Positions 16,498 to 24,308 of a DNA stretch of 64,000 nt are shown here, piece after piece. The stretch covers positions 350,001 through 414,000 of the forward strand of contig NZ_CP012946.1 of NCBI RefSeq assembly GCF_001402875.1. Reading direction: 5' to 3'. Position numbers and translations under genes: made by a program. The notes under the pieces were generated by a model. It did no database searches, was not told the DNA's origin, and saw only the letters and a list, made by a program, of their open reading frames with translations. Position 1 is the first letter of the stretch; every line of letters starts with the position of its first letter. The stretch comes from Blastochloris viridis (GTDB taxonomy: Bacteria > Pseudomonadota > Alphaproteobacteria > Rhizobiales > Xanthobacteraceae).

Positions 16498-17390
16498 GGA
16501 CCACCGCGGTGATCGGCAGGCTGCCCTGGGTGCTCGGCGACATGCCGGCGGTCGGCCACGACGATGCGCTGTTAATTTTCGGCGGCGCGTCCGGTGCGGA
16601 GAATCGCGACGAAATTCTCCACGTGGACGGGCTCGGCAACGTCCGTCCGGTCGGCCGGCTGCCCAGCCCGTGCCGCGGCCATCAGGCGGTCAAGATCGGC
16701 AACAGCGTCTATCTGCTCGGCGGCTTCGCCGAGGGCACCTTGCGCGAGGCCTACCGAATCGACCTCGGCACGCTCGAAAGCTGGCCGATCGCGCCGATGC
16801 CGCGCGAAAGCGCCTGGTTCAGTGCCACCGAGCTCGACGGCAGGATTTTCGTCGTCGGCGGCTTTTCCATTCCCGATGGCTATTGGGATGAGGTCGCGAC
16901 CTATGATCCGGCACAGGATCGCTGGAGCCTCGGCAATGGCTTTCCCGCCCACATCTTTCCCAAGGGCGCGCTCGGCAGCAATGCCATCGCCGCGGTGGGC
17001 GGCCACATCCTGTCGTTCGGCGGGGCCGATACCTTCGACACCGACGGCATGCGCGCCAACGCGCTGGCCGTCTGCGCGCGGTTCGACCCGGCGACGGCGC
17101 AATGGAGCCGGCTGCCGGCGGCGATCGAGCCGCGCGAGAGCCTGGTGGTGGTGGCCGAGGACGGCCGGCTCTTCCTGATCGGCGGCATGCTCAACCCGCC
17201 CGCCCACGCCTCCGACCTGATCGAGGCGGTCGACACCGCGACGATGACGGTGACGCCGTTCGCGCGGATGCAGGAGGGGCGGGCGGCGGCCGGTTGCGGT
17301 ATCGTCGGCGGCCGGCTGCTGATCGCCGGTGGCGTCACCGAAGGGGTGTTCGCGATGACCGACGCCATCGAGGCGGTGGCGATCGATTGA
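16494..17390 (+). CDS. Kelch-repeat beta-propeller protein
   Basis: 298 residues with six evenly spaced Gly-Gly blades: LIFGGA, YLLGGF, FVVGGF, LSFGGA, FLIGGM and LIAGGV, each followed by an aromatic/Trp-bearing strand such as YDPAQDRWS. This predicts a six-bladed propeller with no signal peptide. The ATG overlaps the HAD stop by ATGA, so both are made together. Bacterial kelch proteins include sialate mutarotase NanM and galactose-oxidase-like enzymes; a sugar-epimerase or scaffolding role is possible but nothing specific can be read. Confidence 0.75.
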   Translation: MRTTAVIGRLPWVLGDMPAVGHDDALLIFGGASGAENRDEILHVDGLGNVRPVGRLPSPCRGHQAVKIGNSVYLLGGFAEGTLREAYRIDLGTLESWPIAPMPRESAWFSATELDGRIFVVGGFSIPDGYWDEVATYDPAQDRWSLGNGFPAHIFPKGALGSNAIAAVGGHILSFGGADTFDTDGMRANALAVCARFDPATAQWSRLPAAIEPRESLVVVAEDGRLFLIGGMLNPPAHASDLIEAVDTATMTVTPFARMQEGRAAAGCGIVGGRLLIAGGVTEGVFAMTDAIEAVAID

Positions 17391-17408
17391 GCAGGCGGTG
17401 GGACCGTG

Positions 17409-17807
17409 ATGGGACCGTTCGATGCCAAGGTGCTGCGGGGGCGAATCGAGGCCGTGCTCGGTCCGGAGGCGCACGCGCTGGAGATCGCTTTCCGCCCGAT
17501 GTTCGGCGGCATCACCGGCTATGCGTTCGGCCGCAATTTCGTGTCGCTGTCCGATGTCGGGCTCGCCCTCAAGCTCGGCGCGGACGATCGCGCCGCGCTG
17601 CTGGCGCTGGGCGGGCGGCCGCTGCAATACGACCCGGGCGGGCCGGTCAGCAAGAGTTCGGTGGTGGTGCCGGACGACGTTCTCGGCGACGATGCGCGGC
17701 TCGGCGAATGGCTGCGCAGGAGCATCGCATTTTGCCGCGCCGCGCCGGCAACGCCGCGGCGGCCGCGCGCCCGACCGGCCAAGCAACCGCCGCGGCGCGA
17801 GCCGTAG
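17409..17807 (+). CDS. TfoX N-terminal-domain protein
   Basis: About 132 residues. LEIAFRPMFGGITGYAFGRNFVSLSDVGLALKL matches the small TfoX_N/YjhX-like fold. The C-terminus is Arg/Pro-rich and probably disordered. ATG 17409 follows a GTG at 17406, which may be used instead. It is 18 bp after the kelch gene and ends the operon. The TfoX C-terminal type of domain is found as a separate gene 2.4 kb away (20169-20666). Function in the cluster unknown. Confidence 0.65.
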   Translation: MGPFDAKVLRGRIEAVLGPEAHALEIAFRPMFGGITGYAFGRNFVSLSDVGLALKLGADDRAALLALGGRPLQYDPGGPVSKSSVVVPDDVLGDDARLGEWLRRSIAFCRAAPATPRRPRARPAKQPPRREP

Positions 17808-17826
17808 GTCTCGCAACGCCGCGCTT

Positions 17827-19053
17827 TCAAATCCGCGTGCGGATCGCGTCGGCGTGGACGGCGATCTTGTGGAACGCCTCGCCGACCTGATCGATCAGCG
17901 CGTCGCCGCCGAGCAGGATGCGGTGGTGCAGCCAGATGCCGCGCTCGGCGAGGCGGCGCGCCACCGGCGTTGGCGCCAGCGCTGCCGGATCGCCGCCGCG
18001 CCGCGCAAAGTCGGCGGCGAAATGCGGCACGTCCTGCACCGCGGGATAGATGCGGTAGGCTGGCACGCCCTCGGCGTTGAGGGCGTCGACGATGCTCTGG
18101 CGCGGGAGCCCGCCGAACGCCTGCGGCTCGATCTCCATCACCACCATGTACCAGGCGTGGCGGTCGACGTCGGCCGCCACGGCCTGCAGCCGCAGGCCGC
18201 CCAACCGCGCCAGCACGTCGCGGAGTTGGCGGGCGCGGCGGGCGCGCAACTCGGCGCGGGCGTCGAGGCGGGCGAGCTGCACGGCCAGCACCGCGCCCTG
18301 GAACTCGGTCATGCGCATGTTGCTGCCCAGCACGAGGTGGGCATAGCGGCGGTCGCCGTCGGGCCGACCGCAATTCGTGATCAGCCGGGCGCGCTCGGCG
18401 AGCGCATCGTCGTTCGCCAGCAGCAGGCCGCCCTCGCCCGCCGTCATCAGCTTGAAGTTCTGGAAGCTGAAGGCGGCCAATGGCGCGGCGGCCCCGGCGG
18501 AGATGCCGCCGCGCCGCGCGCCGTGGGCGTGGGCGGCGTCCTCGATCACGTGCAGCCCGGCGGCCTCGGCCATCGCCGTCAGTGCCGCCATGTCGGCGAT
18601 GTGTCCGGCGAAATGGACCGGGACGATGGCGCGGGTATGCGGGCCGATGGCGCGCCGGCAGGCCGCGACGTCGAGGCACCATGTGTCGGGCGCGACGTCG
18701 ACCGGCACCGGCCGCGCCCCCACCAGCATCACCGCCATGCTGGTGGCGACGAAGGTCATCGCCGGCACGATCACCTCGTCACCCGGCCCGACGCCGAGCG
18801 CGCGCAACGCAAGCTCGAGCGCGTGGGTGCCGTTGGTGCAGGCGATGCCGTGGCGGGCACCGTGGGCGGCGGCAAAGCCGCGCTCGAACGACATCACCGC
18901 CCGGCCGCCCTTCGACCACCATTGCTGGGTCCGCGCCACCGCGAGCAGGGCGCCGTCCTGGTCGGGGTCGATTGGCGGCCACGGCGGCACCTCGCCGGTC
19001 ACAGCCGGAGGGCCGCCCAGCAAAGCGGGGGTATGCGGGCGACCGTCCAGCAT
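17827..19053 (-). CDS. DegT/AHBA-synthase-like PLP aminotransferase
   Basis: 408 residues. PLP lysine K201 lies in FSFQNFKLMTAGEGG, the ring-stacking/pyridine contacts in EDAAHAHGA (171-179), and the entrance strand TNGTHALELAL near 74-84. FSFQNxKLMTAGEGG, CGRPDGDRRY, SNMRMTEF and WLHHRILL agree with what I recall of RifK, the AHBA/UDP-3-ketoglucose aminotransferase, better than with ordinary sugar DegT enzymes. AGGAGG precedes ATG 19053. It is divergent from the Gfo/Idh gene, its expected partner in making a 3-amino-3-deoxysugar. No aminodehydroquinate or aminoDAHP synthase is in the window, so AHBA itself is not supported. Confidence 0.85.
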   Translation of the reverse strand: MLDGRPHTPALLGGPPAVTGEVPPWPPIDPDQDGALLAVARTQQWWSKGGRAVMSFERGFAAAHGARHGIACTNGTHALELALRALGVGPGDEVIVPAMTFVATSMAVMLVGARPVPVDVAPDTWCLDVAACRRAIGPHTRAIVPVHFAGHIADMAALTAMAEAAGLHVIEDAAHAHGARRGGISAGAAAPLAAFSFQNFKLMTAGEGGLLLANDDALAERARLITNCGRPDGDRRYAHLVLGSNMRMTEFQGAVLAVQLARLDARAELRARRARQLRDVLARLGGLRLQAVAADVDRHAWYMVVMEIEPQAFGGLPRQSIVDALNAEGVPAYRIYPAVQDVPHFAADFARRGGDPAALAPTPVARRLAERGIWLHHRILLGGDALIDQVGEAFHKIAVHADAIRTRI

Positions 19054-19063
19054 CTGCGCCTCC

Positions 19064-19105
19064 TGATTGCCGTGGCGGAGGATACACATTTATAAGTGGC
19101 AATCA
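19064..19105. promoter_or_regulatory. Inverted repeat in the DegT/dehydrogenase divergent spacer
   Basis: TGATTGCC (19064-19071) and GGCAATCA (19098-19105) form a perfect 8-bp inverted repeat around an A+T-rich core containing TTTATAAG. It lies in the 120-bp spacer between two divergent sugar-pathway genes, the usual place for a shared operator. Confidence 0.45.
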
Positions 19106-19173
19106 ATTCCGCTTACACGCTATTGGTGCAGAGCGCTGGCGCGCACCAACCGGGCGAGACGAGAGGCCGAACG

Positions 19174-20208
19174 ATGGACCACCCCACCGGGCTTGCCGCC
19201 AAATTCGTGATCGTCGGCGACGGCTGGGTCGCCCGTACCTGCTACCTGCCGGCGCTGCGCCGGCTGGGCGCGGCGGAGCCGGTGGTGATCGACAGCGCGC
19301 CCGAGCACGGCGGCGCGGCGGCGGTCCAGCGGGCGCTGGCGATGGCGCGCGGCCGTCGCGATCTCCTCGCCATCGTCGCCACCCCCAACGCCAGCCATTG
19401 GCCGCTCGCCGCTGCGTTTCTGGAGGCCGGCGCCCGCGTGCTGGTCGAAAAGCCGCTCAGCCTGCCGGGCGAGGTCGACCGCGCCGCGCCGGGGCTGGAT
19501 AGCGACGCATTGAGCCGGCTGTGGGTGAGCGCGCCCTACCGCTTCCGCCCCGACGTGGTGAGGTTGATGGCGGCGGTCGCCGCGGGCCGCATCGGCGCGG
19601 TGCGCGAGGTGCGCGCGGCGTGGCGGCGGCGCGCCGGCATCCCGCGGCCGGGCTCGTGGTACACCAGCCGGCGCTGGGCCGGCGGCGGGGTGCTGGTCGA
19701 CCTCGGGCCGCACCTGCTCGACGTCGCGTTGGCGCTCACCGATTGGCCGGAGGTTGCGGTGACGGCGTCGAGCTTCGCCACCGCCGCCGACTGGCGGATC
19801 AGTGCCAGCGGCTGGATGCCGGACGGTGGCCGGGACGAGCTGCCGTGCGATGTCGAGGTGGCGGCACGGCTGGAATTGTCCGACGCCGCCGGGCGCCGGT
19901 ACGAGGTCGAGGTGGCGTGGGCATCCGATGTCGAGGAGGACGTCACCACGATCGAGGTGGTCGGCAGCCACGGCCGGCTTGAACTCGTCACCCTGTTCGG
20001 CTTCGCGCCAGGCCGCACGGTCGGCCGGCTTGCCGGGGCGGTGACCGCCGAGATCGCGCTCGACCGCGACCCCGCAACCGATTTCGCCCGGCTCATCGCG
20101 GCGGTGGAGCGCGGCGAGGCGGCAACCGGGCACCAGGGCCTTCAGGTGATGGCGGTGATCGCCGCGGCCTACCGTGCCGGCGGCGCGACCACGGCGGTGC
20201 CGCGATAA
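19174..20208 (+). CDS. Gfo/Idh/MocA-family sugar dehydrogenase
   Basis: 344 residues. N-terminal Rossmann fold FVIVGDGWVART, the catalytic lysine motif VLVEKPLS (K93), and the C-terminal domain entry AGGGVLVDLGPHLLDVAL with the conserved His. GAGAGG precedes the ATG. In kanosamine pathways an enzyme of this family (NtdC, RifL) oxidises C3 of glucose-6-phosphate or UDP-glucose before a DegT enzyme aminates it; the divergent DegT neighbour makes that role likely. The last 40 bp overlap the converging gene. Confidence 0.85.
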   Translation: MDHPTGLAAKFVIVGDGWVARTCYLPALRRLGAAEPVVIDSAPEHGGAAAVQRALAMARGRRDLLAIVATPNASHWPLAAAFLEAGARVLVEKPLSLPGEVDRAAPGLDSDALSRLWVSAPYRFRPDVVRLMAAVAAGRIGAVREVRAAWRRRAGIPRPGSWYTSRRWAGGGVLVDLGPHLLDVALALTDWPEVAVTASSFATAADWRISASGWMPDGGRDELPCDVEVAARLELSDAAGRRYEVEVAWASDVEEDVTTIEVVGSHGRLELVTLFGFAPGRTVGRLAGAVTAEIALDRDPATDFARLIAAVERGEAATGHQGLQVMAVIAAAYRAGGATTAVPR

Positions 20209-20666
20209 CGCATCCAATACCACCAATTGCGGGCCGCCTCCGGCAGCGCCGGGTCGCGCGCCTGGGCCACCGCGCAGCGGAACACGTCCTCGACGCAGGG
20301 GTCGACGCGGCGGCCGACTGCTTGCTCCAGCTCGCGGTAGAGCCGCAGCGGGTCGGCCTTGGCCAGCTGGTCGAGCGAGGTCAGGCCGAGGCCGACCAGA
20401 TCGGCGGCGATCGAGGGGCCGACCGAATCGAGGCGCTGGAACTGCGCCAAGGCGCACAGCGCGCGGCAGCGGGGAAGCGGGAGTTGCGCCAGCGCCGCAA
20501 CCTCCTCGGCGGCCATGCCGGCGAGGTCTGCCGTGACCAGCCTGGCCCGCCGCAGCGCGGCGCGCTCGGCCGCGGTCAGCGGCAGCACCACGCGCTTGCG
20601 GCGCTGCCGTTCGGTTGTCGTCGCAGGCGGTGCCGGACGTAACGGTTTGGTGCGCGGGGACTTCAC
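20169..20666 (-). CDS. Helix-hairpin-helix protein, Cdd1/TfoX_C-like
   Basis: 165 residues from a GTG start. LDSVGPSIAADLVGLGLTSLDQLAKADPLRLYRELE then DPCVEDVFRCAV matches the small Cdd1 (pathogenicity locus) HhH family; the HhH hairpin GPSIAADLVGLG resembles the C-terminal half of TfoX. The N-terminus is basic, so nucleic-acid binding is plausible. It is convergent with, and overlaps by 40 bp, the dehydrogenase gene. Relation to the pathway is unclear. Confidence 0.65.
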   Translation of the reverse strand: MKSPRTKPLRPAPPATTTERQRRKRVVLPLTAAERAALRRARLVTADLAGMAAEEVAALAQLPLPRCRALCALAQFQRLDSVGPSIAADLVGLGLTSLDQLAKADPLRLYRELEQAVGRRVDPCVEDVFRCAVAQARDPALPEAARNWWYWMRYRGTAVVAPPAR

Positions 20667-20710
20667 GCCTGCACCCTTCGATTGCTGCGGTCGGCGAACG
20701 GTATCTCAGA

Positions 20711-20739
20711 TTGCATAGCTAGTATAGCTCCCGTATAAA
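20711..20739 (+). promoter_or_regulatory. Sigma-70 promoter of the KS operon
   Basis: TTGCAT (20711-20716) and TATAAA (20734-20739) are spaced by 17 bp in an A+T-rich island, 30 bp before the TTG start of the ketosynthase gene. Confidence 0.65.
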
Positions 20740-20768
20740 TTGCAGGCGCTGTCAGCCGGGAGGGTGCC

Positions 20769-23021
20769 TTGCCGACGATCGTGGTGACCGGGGTGGGCGT
20801 CAATTGCGCCGCCGGACGAACCTTCCAGGCGTTTCGCGCCGCGCTTCGTGCCGGGGTGCCCGGCACCTCGCCGATCGCCTGGATCCCGGTGTCGCGCCAG
20901 GCCGCGATCGCTGCCCAGCTCAAGGACGTTCCGCTCACCGTCCCCGGCCGGTTGCGCCGCATCGCCCGCCGGGCGGTGGCGGAGGCGCTGGCCGATGCCG
21001 GCGTGACGGCGGCGGAGGCGGCGCGGGCCGGGCTCTATCTGGCGACGGTGTCGGGCGATGGGCTCACCGCGGAGCGGATGTGCGGCACCATCGCGACCGC
21101 CGCCGTCGCCACCCGGTCGCAGCGCGCGGCACTGGCGACGTTTCCGTCCGGCGCGCTGGCCGACCGGCTGGCCCGCGACTTCGGCCTCGGTGGGCCGCGC
21201 GACGTCAACACCAACGCCTGCGCCTCCGGCAACATCGCGCTCGCCCGTGCCGTCCACGCCATCCGCGCCGGCCGCATCGACCTCGCGGTGGTGTGCGGCG
21301 CCGACCAGATGAAGCCGATCACCTATTATGGCGCCGAGCGCTCCAACATCCTCGGCTCGACCGTTCGGCCGTTCCACCGCGACCGCGACGGCACCGCGCT
21401 CGGCGATGGCGCCGGGGCGCTGGTGGTCGAGACGCTGGCATCGGCGCAGGCGCGCAACGCCCGTATCCGCGCCGTGGTCGATGGCTTCGGCATCAGCTGC
21501 TCGGAAGATCCACACGAAATCGTCCCGCAGCTCGACGGCCGCGGCGTGGCGCGCTGCATCCGCGCCGCGCTGGCGGACGCCGGGGTGGCGGCGACAACGA
21601 TCGATTACATCAACGCCCACGCCACCGGTACGGTCAATATCGAGATCAGCGAGTGCGCCGGCATCCGCGCCGCGTTCGGGGACGCCGCCGACCGCATCGC
21701 GGTCAACGCCACCAAGTCGTTCACCGCGCACCTGTCGTCGGCCTCGGCGGTGATCGAGGTCGCCGCTGCGGTCGACGCGCTCGAGAGCGGATTCCTGCAC
21801 GAGACCGCCGGGCTCGACGCGCCCGATCCGGCGCTGGCGCTCGCCTTCGTGCCGCCCGGCGGCCAGCGCCGCGCCATCGCGCGGGCGCTGTCGCTGGCGA
21901 TGGGGGCGGGCGGGGTCAACACCGCGGTGGTGCTGTCGTCCGCCGCCACGTTGCCGACATGGCCGGCGATGTCCTCGCCGGTGCAGCCGGCAGCGGCCAC
22001 GGTGTGGCTGAGCGCGGCGGCGGTGGTGTCGCAATCGCCGCCGACGCTGCAGGGCGCCGGCGCGGCGGATCGGCCCACCACCCTCCACTGGACGGCGCTC
22101 GACGATCTGCCGCGGCTGTCCGGCGGCGACGCCAACGCCCACTACAATCGTGCCGCCCGCCTCGCACTGGCGGTGGCCACCCGGCTGATCGAGGCGGCCG
22201 GGCTTGGCGAGGCCGAGCTCGTCTCCGAGCGGTTCGCGCTGATCGTCGGCACCATGGTCGGTGGCACCTCGACCTGGAGCGAGGTGCTGGCGCGCACCTA
22301 TGCCGACAATCCCCGCCACATCACGCCGTCGATGGCGCTGTGCCACGGCGCCCATCTCGGCGCCACCTTGATCTCGCGGCGGTTCGGTCTGATCGGCTCG
22401 ACCGTCACGCTCACCGGCGGCATCACCTCCGGGCTGTCGGCGCTCGGCTATGCCGCCGACCTGATGCGGCTCGGGCAGATCGACCGCGCCGTCGTGTGCG
22501 CGATGGACATCGCCGACGCGCCGATGGTGCGGGCGATGGCGCTGCTGCGGGCGCCGGCCGTTGCCGGCCGCGACACTGGCTTTGGCCCGCGCGACGGCGC
22601 GGCGGCGGTGCTGGTGGAGACCGAGGCGGCGCGGCACGCCCGCGGCGGCCGGCGGGGCGTCGCGCTGGCGGCGGTGGAGGAGCGCTTCGCGCCGGTCGGG
22701 GCGGGCAGGACCGCGCCAGGCCTGGTCGATGAGGCGGTGGCCGCGGCGCTGGGCGGCGCCGGCTGCGCGCTGCGCATCGATGGCACCGCCAATTTTCACC
22801 GCTGCACCGGAGGCGATGCGCTGGCCTCGGCCGATGCCAGCCTTGCGCCGGCGTTCGGCGACTGCGGCTCGGCCGAGGCGCTCGCCGCGGTCGCGGCGGG
22901 CATGGCGTGTGCGGCGGGCGACGACGCGGTCGGCGAGGTCGCCGTCACCGCGCTGGGCGTCGGCGGTGCCGCCGCCTGCGCCGTGCTGCGGGCGGCGGTC
23001 GGGGAGGCGCACCATGGCTGA
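20769..23021 (+). CDS. Fused ketosynthase and chain-length-factor-like protein
   Basis: 750 residues from TTG, supported by GGGAGGG 6 bp upstream. Residues 1 to about 395 are a FabF-type ketosynthase with the full triad C151 (ACASG), H284 (NAHATGT) and H321 (KSFTAHLSS, K316). From about 405 a second thiolase-fold copy follows: it keeps NxGGTSTW-like and DGAAAVLVETEAA segments, but the active-site Cys region reads LTGGITSGLSAL and both His motifs are lost. This is the division of labour of KS-alpha and KS-beta (CLF) in type II polyketide synthases, here on one chain. It heads an operon with aminotransferase, amidotransferase and sulfotransferase genes. Confidence 0.85.
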   Translation: MPTIVVTGVGVNCAAGRTFQAFRAALRAGVPGTSPIAWIPVSRQAAIAAQLKDVPLTVPGRLRRIARRAVAEALADAGVTAAEAARAGLYLATVSGDGLTAERMCGTIATAAVATRSQRAALATFPSGALADRLARDFGLGGPRDVNTNACASGNIALARAVHAIRAGRIDLAVVCGADQMKPITYYGAERSNILGSTVRPFHRDRDGTALGDGAGALVVETLASAQARNARIRAVVDGFGISCSEDPHEIVPQLDGRGVARCIRAALADAGVAATTIDYINAHATGTVNIEISECAGIRAAFGDAADRIAVNATKSFTAHLSSASAVIEVAAAVDALESGFLHETAGLDAPDPALALAFVPPGGQRRAIARALSLAMGAGGVNTAVVLSSAATLPTWPAMSSPVQPAAATVWLSAAAVVSQSPPTLQGAGAADRPTTLHWTALDDLPRLSGGDANAHYNRAARLALAVATRLIEAAGLGEAELVSERFALIVGTMVGGTSTWSEVLARTYADNPRHITPSMALCHGAHLGATLISRRFGLIGSTVTLTGGITSGLSALGYAADLMRLGQIDRAVVCAMDIADAPMVRAMALLRAPAVAGRDTGFGPRDGAAAVLVETEAARHARGGRRGVALAAVEERFAPVGAGRTAPGLVDEAVAAALGGAGCALRIDGTANFHRCTGGDALASADASLAPAFGDCGSAEALAAVAAGMACAAGDDAVGEVAVTALGVGGAAACAVLRAAVGEAHHG

Positions 23022-24306
23022 ACCGTTGCCACTTGCGCGCGCGCGCGCCGATTATGTCGCGGCCAACCCCAACTCGCGCGCCTATCGCGACCGCGCCGCG
23101 GCGTTCCTGCCGGGTGGCGGCACCCGCTCGTCCTACCATTTCAGCCCGTTCCCGCTGGTGCTCGCCGCCGGGGAGGGCGATGTCGTCACCGACCTCGACG
23201 GCCATCGCCGGCTCGACTTCAACGCCAATTTCGGCGTCACCGTGCATGGCCATGGCTTCCGTCCGATCGTTGATGCCATTCGTCGTCAGGCAGAGACCGC
23301 GCTGTGCTTCGCCGCGCCATCGCCCGGCGAGGCGGAACTGGCCGAACTGCTGCAGCGCCGGGTGCCGTCGCTGCGTGCGATCCGGTTCGCCAGCAGCGGC
23401 ACCGAGGCGATGATGGTGGCGATAACGGCGGCGCGCGCCTTCACCGGCCGGCGGCGGCTCGCCAAGCTGCACGGCGGCTATCACGGCTCGAGCGAATTCG
23501 GCGCGGTCGGCGGGCCGGGCACCGCGCCCGGCGCGGCTTCGGGCGGCGGCGCGGTGGTGGTGCTGCCGGCCGCCGAGCCTGATGCCGTGCTCGCGGCGGT
23601 CGCAGCCCAGGCTGGCGAGCTTGCCGCGGTGGTCGTCGAGCCGATCCAGGGCGCCGCGGGCCTGATTGCGGTCGACCGTGACCTGCTGCGCCGGCTGCGC
23701 GATCTCACCGCGCGCCACGGCATCCTCCTCATCTTCGACGAGGTGATGCTGTTCCGCGTCGCCTTTGGCGGCGTCCAGTCGCGACTTGGCATCGAGCCCG
23801 ACCTCACGGTGCTAGGCAAGCTGATCGGCGGCGGCCTGCCGGTCGGCGCGGTCGGCGGCCGCGCCGACGTCATGGACGTGTTCAACCCCTATCGCGCCGA
23901 CTGGGTGCGGCTGGCCGGCACCTACAACGGCAATCCGATGTCGATGGCGGCGGGGGTGGCGTGCCTCGCTGCGCTGCAACCGGACGATTTCGTCCGGATG
24001 GACGACCTCGCCGCCGACCTGGTCGCGCGGGCCGGCGCACTGCTGCGGCAGCGCCGCATCCCGGCCTCGATCGCCCAGGCCGGCGCATTCTTCTGCCTGC
24101 ATGCCTTGCCGGCACCGGCGCGCAGCCACGCCGAACTGCAGCGTCAGGACCGGGTGCTGTTCGACACCTTGCATCTCGGCCTCATCAATGCCGGCGTGCT
24201 GCTGACTCCGGCCGGGCTCGGCTGCGTGTCGACCCGCACCACCGCGGCCGACATCGACCGCTTCGTCGCCGGCTTCGACGACGCCCTTCGTCGCTACCTG
24301 AACTGA
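23014..24306 (+). CDS. Class III aminotransferase, glutamate-1-semialdehyde mutase type
   Basis: 430 residues. It resembles HemL: FLPGGGTRSSY at the N-terminus, ASSGTEAMMVAITAARAFTGR, IFDEVMLFR (D242) and the PLP lysine K269 in VLGKLIGGGLPVGAVGG. Cluster-borne members aminate or move amino groups on aldehydes and carrier-bound acyl chains. The ATG lies 8 bp inside the KS gene behind GGGGAGG, so the two are coupled. It is unlikely to be the heme-pathway enzyme because of this context. Confidence 0.85.
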   Translation: MAEPLPLARARADYVAANPNSRAYRDRAAAFLPGGGTRSSYHFSPFPLVLAAGEGDVVTDLDGHRRLDFNANFGVTVHGHGFRPIVDAIRRQAETALCFAAPSPGEAELAELLQRRVPSLRAIRFASSGTEAMMVAITAARAFTGRRRLAKLHGGYHGSSEFGAVGGPGTAPGAASGGGAVVVLPAAEPDAVLAAVAAQAGELAAVVVEPIQGAAGLIAVDRDLLRRLRDLTARHGILLIFDEVMLFRVAFGGVQSRLGIEPDLTVLGKLIGGGLPVGAVGGRADVMDVFNPYRADWVRLAGTYNGNPMSMAAGVACLAALQPDDFVRMDDLAADLVARAGALLRQRRIPASIAQAGAFFCLHALPAPARSHAELQRQDRVLFDTLHLGLINAGVLLTPAGLGCVSTRTTAADIDRFVAGFDDALRRYLN

Positions 24307-24308
24307 CC

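Noticed and set aside
17827..19053. Full AHBA pathway
   Set aside because: The DegT protein is AHBA-synthase-like, but aminoDAHP synthase, aminoDHQ synthase and dehydratase genes are not in the window.
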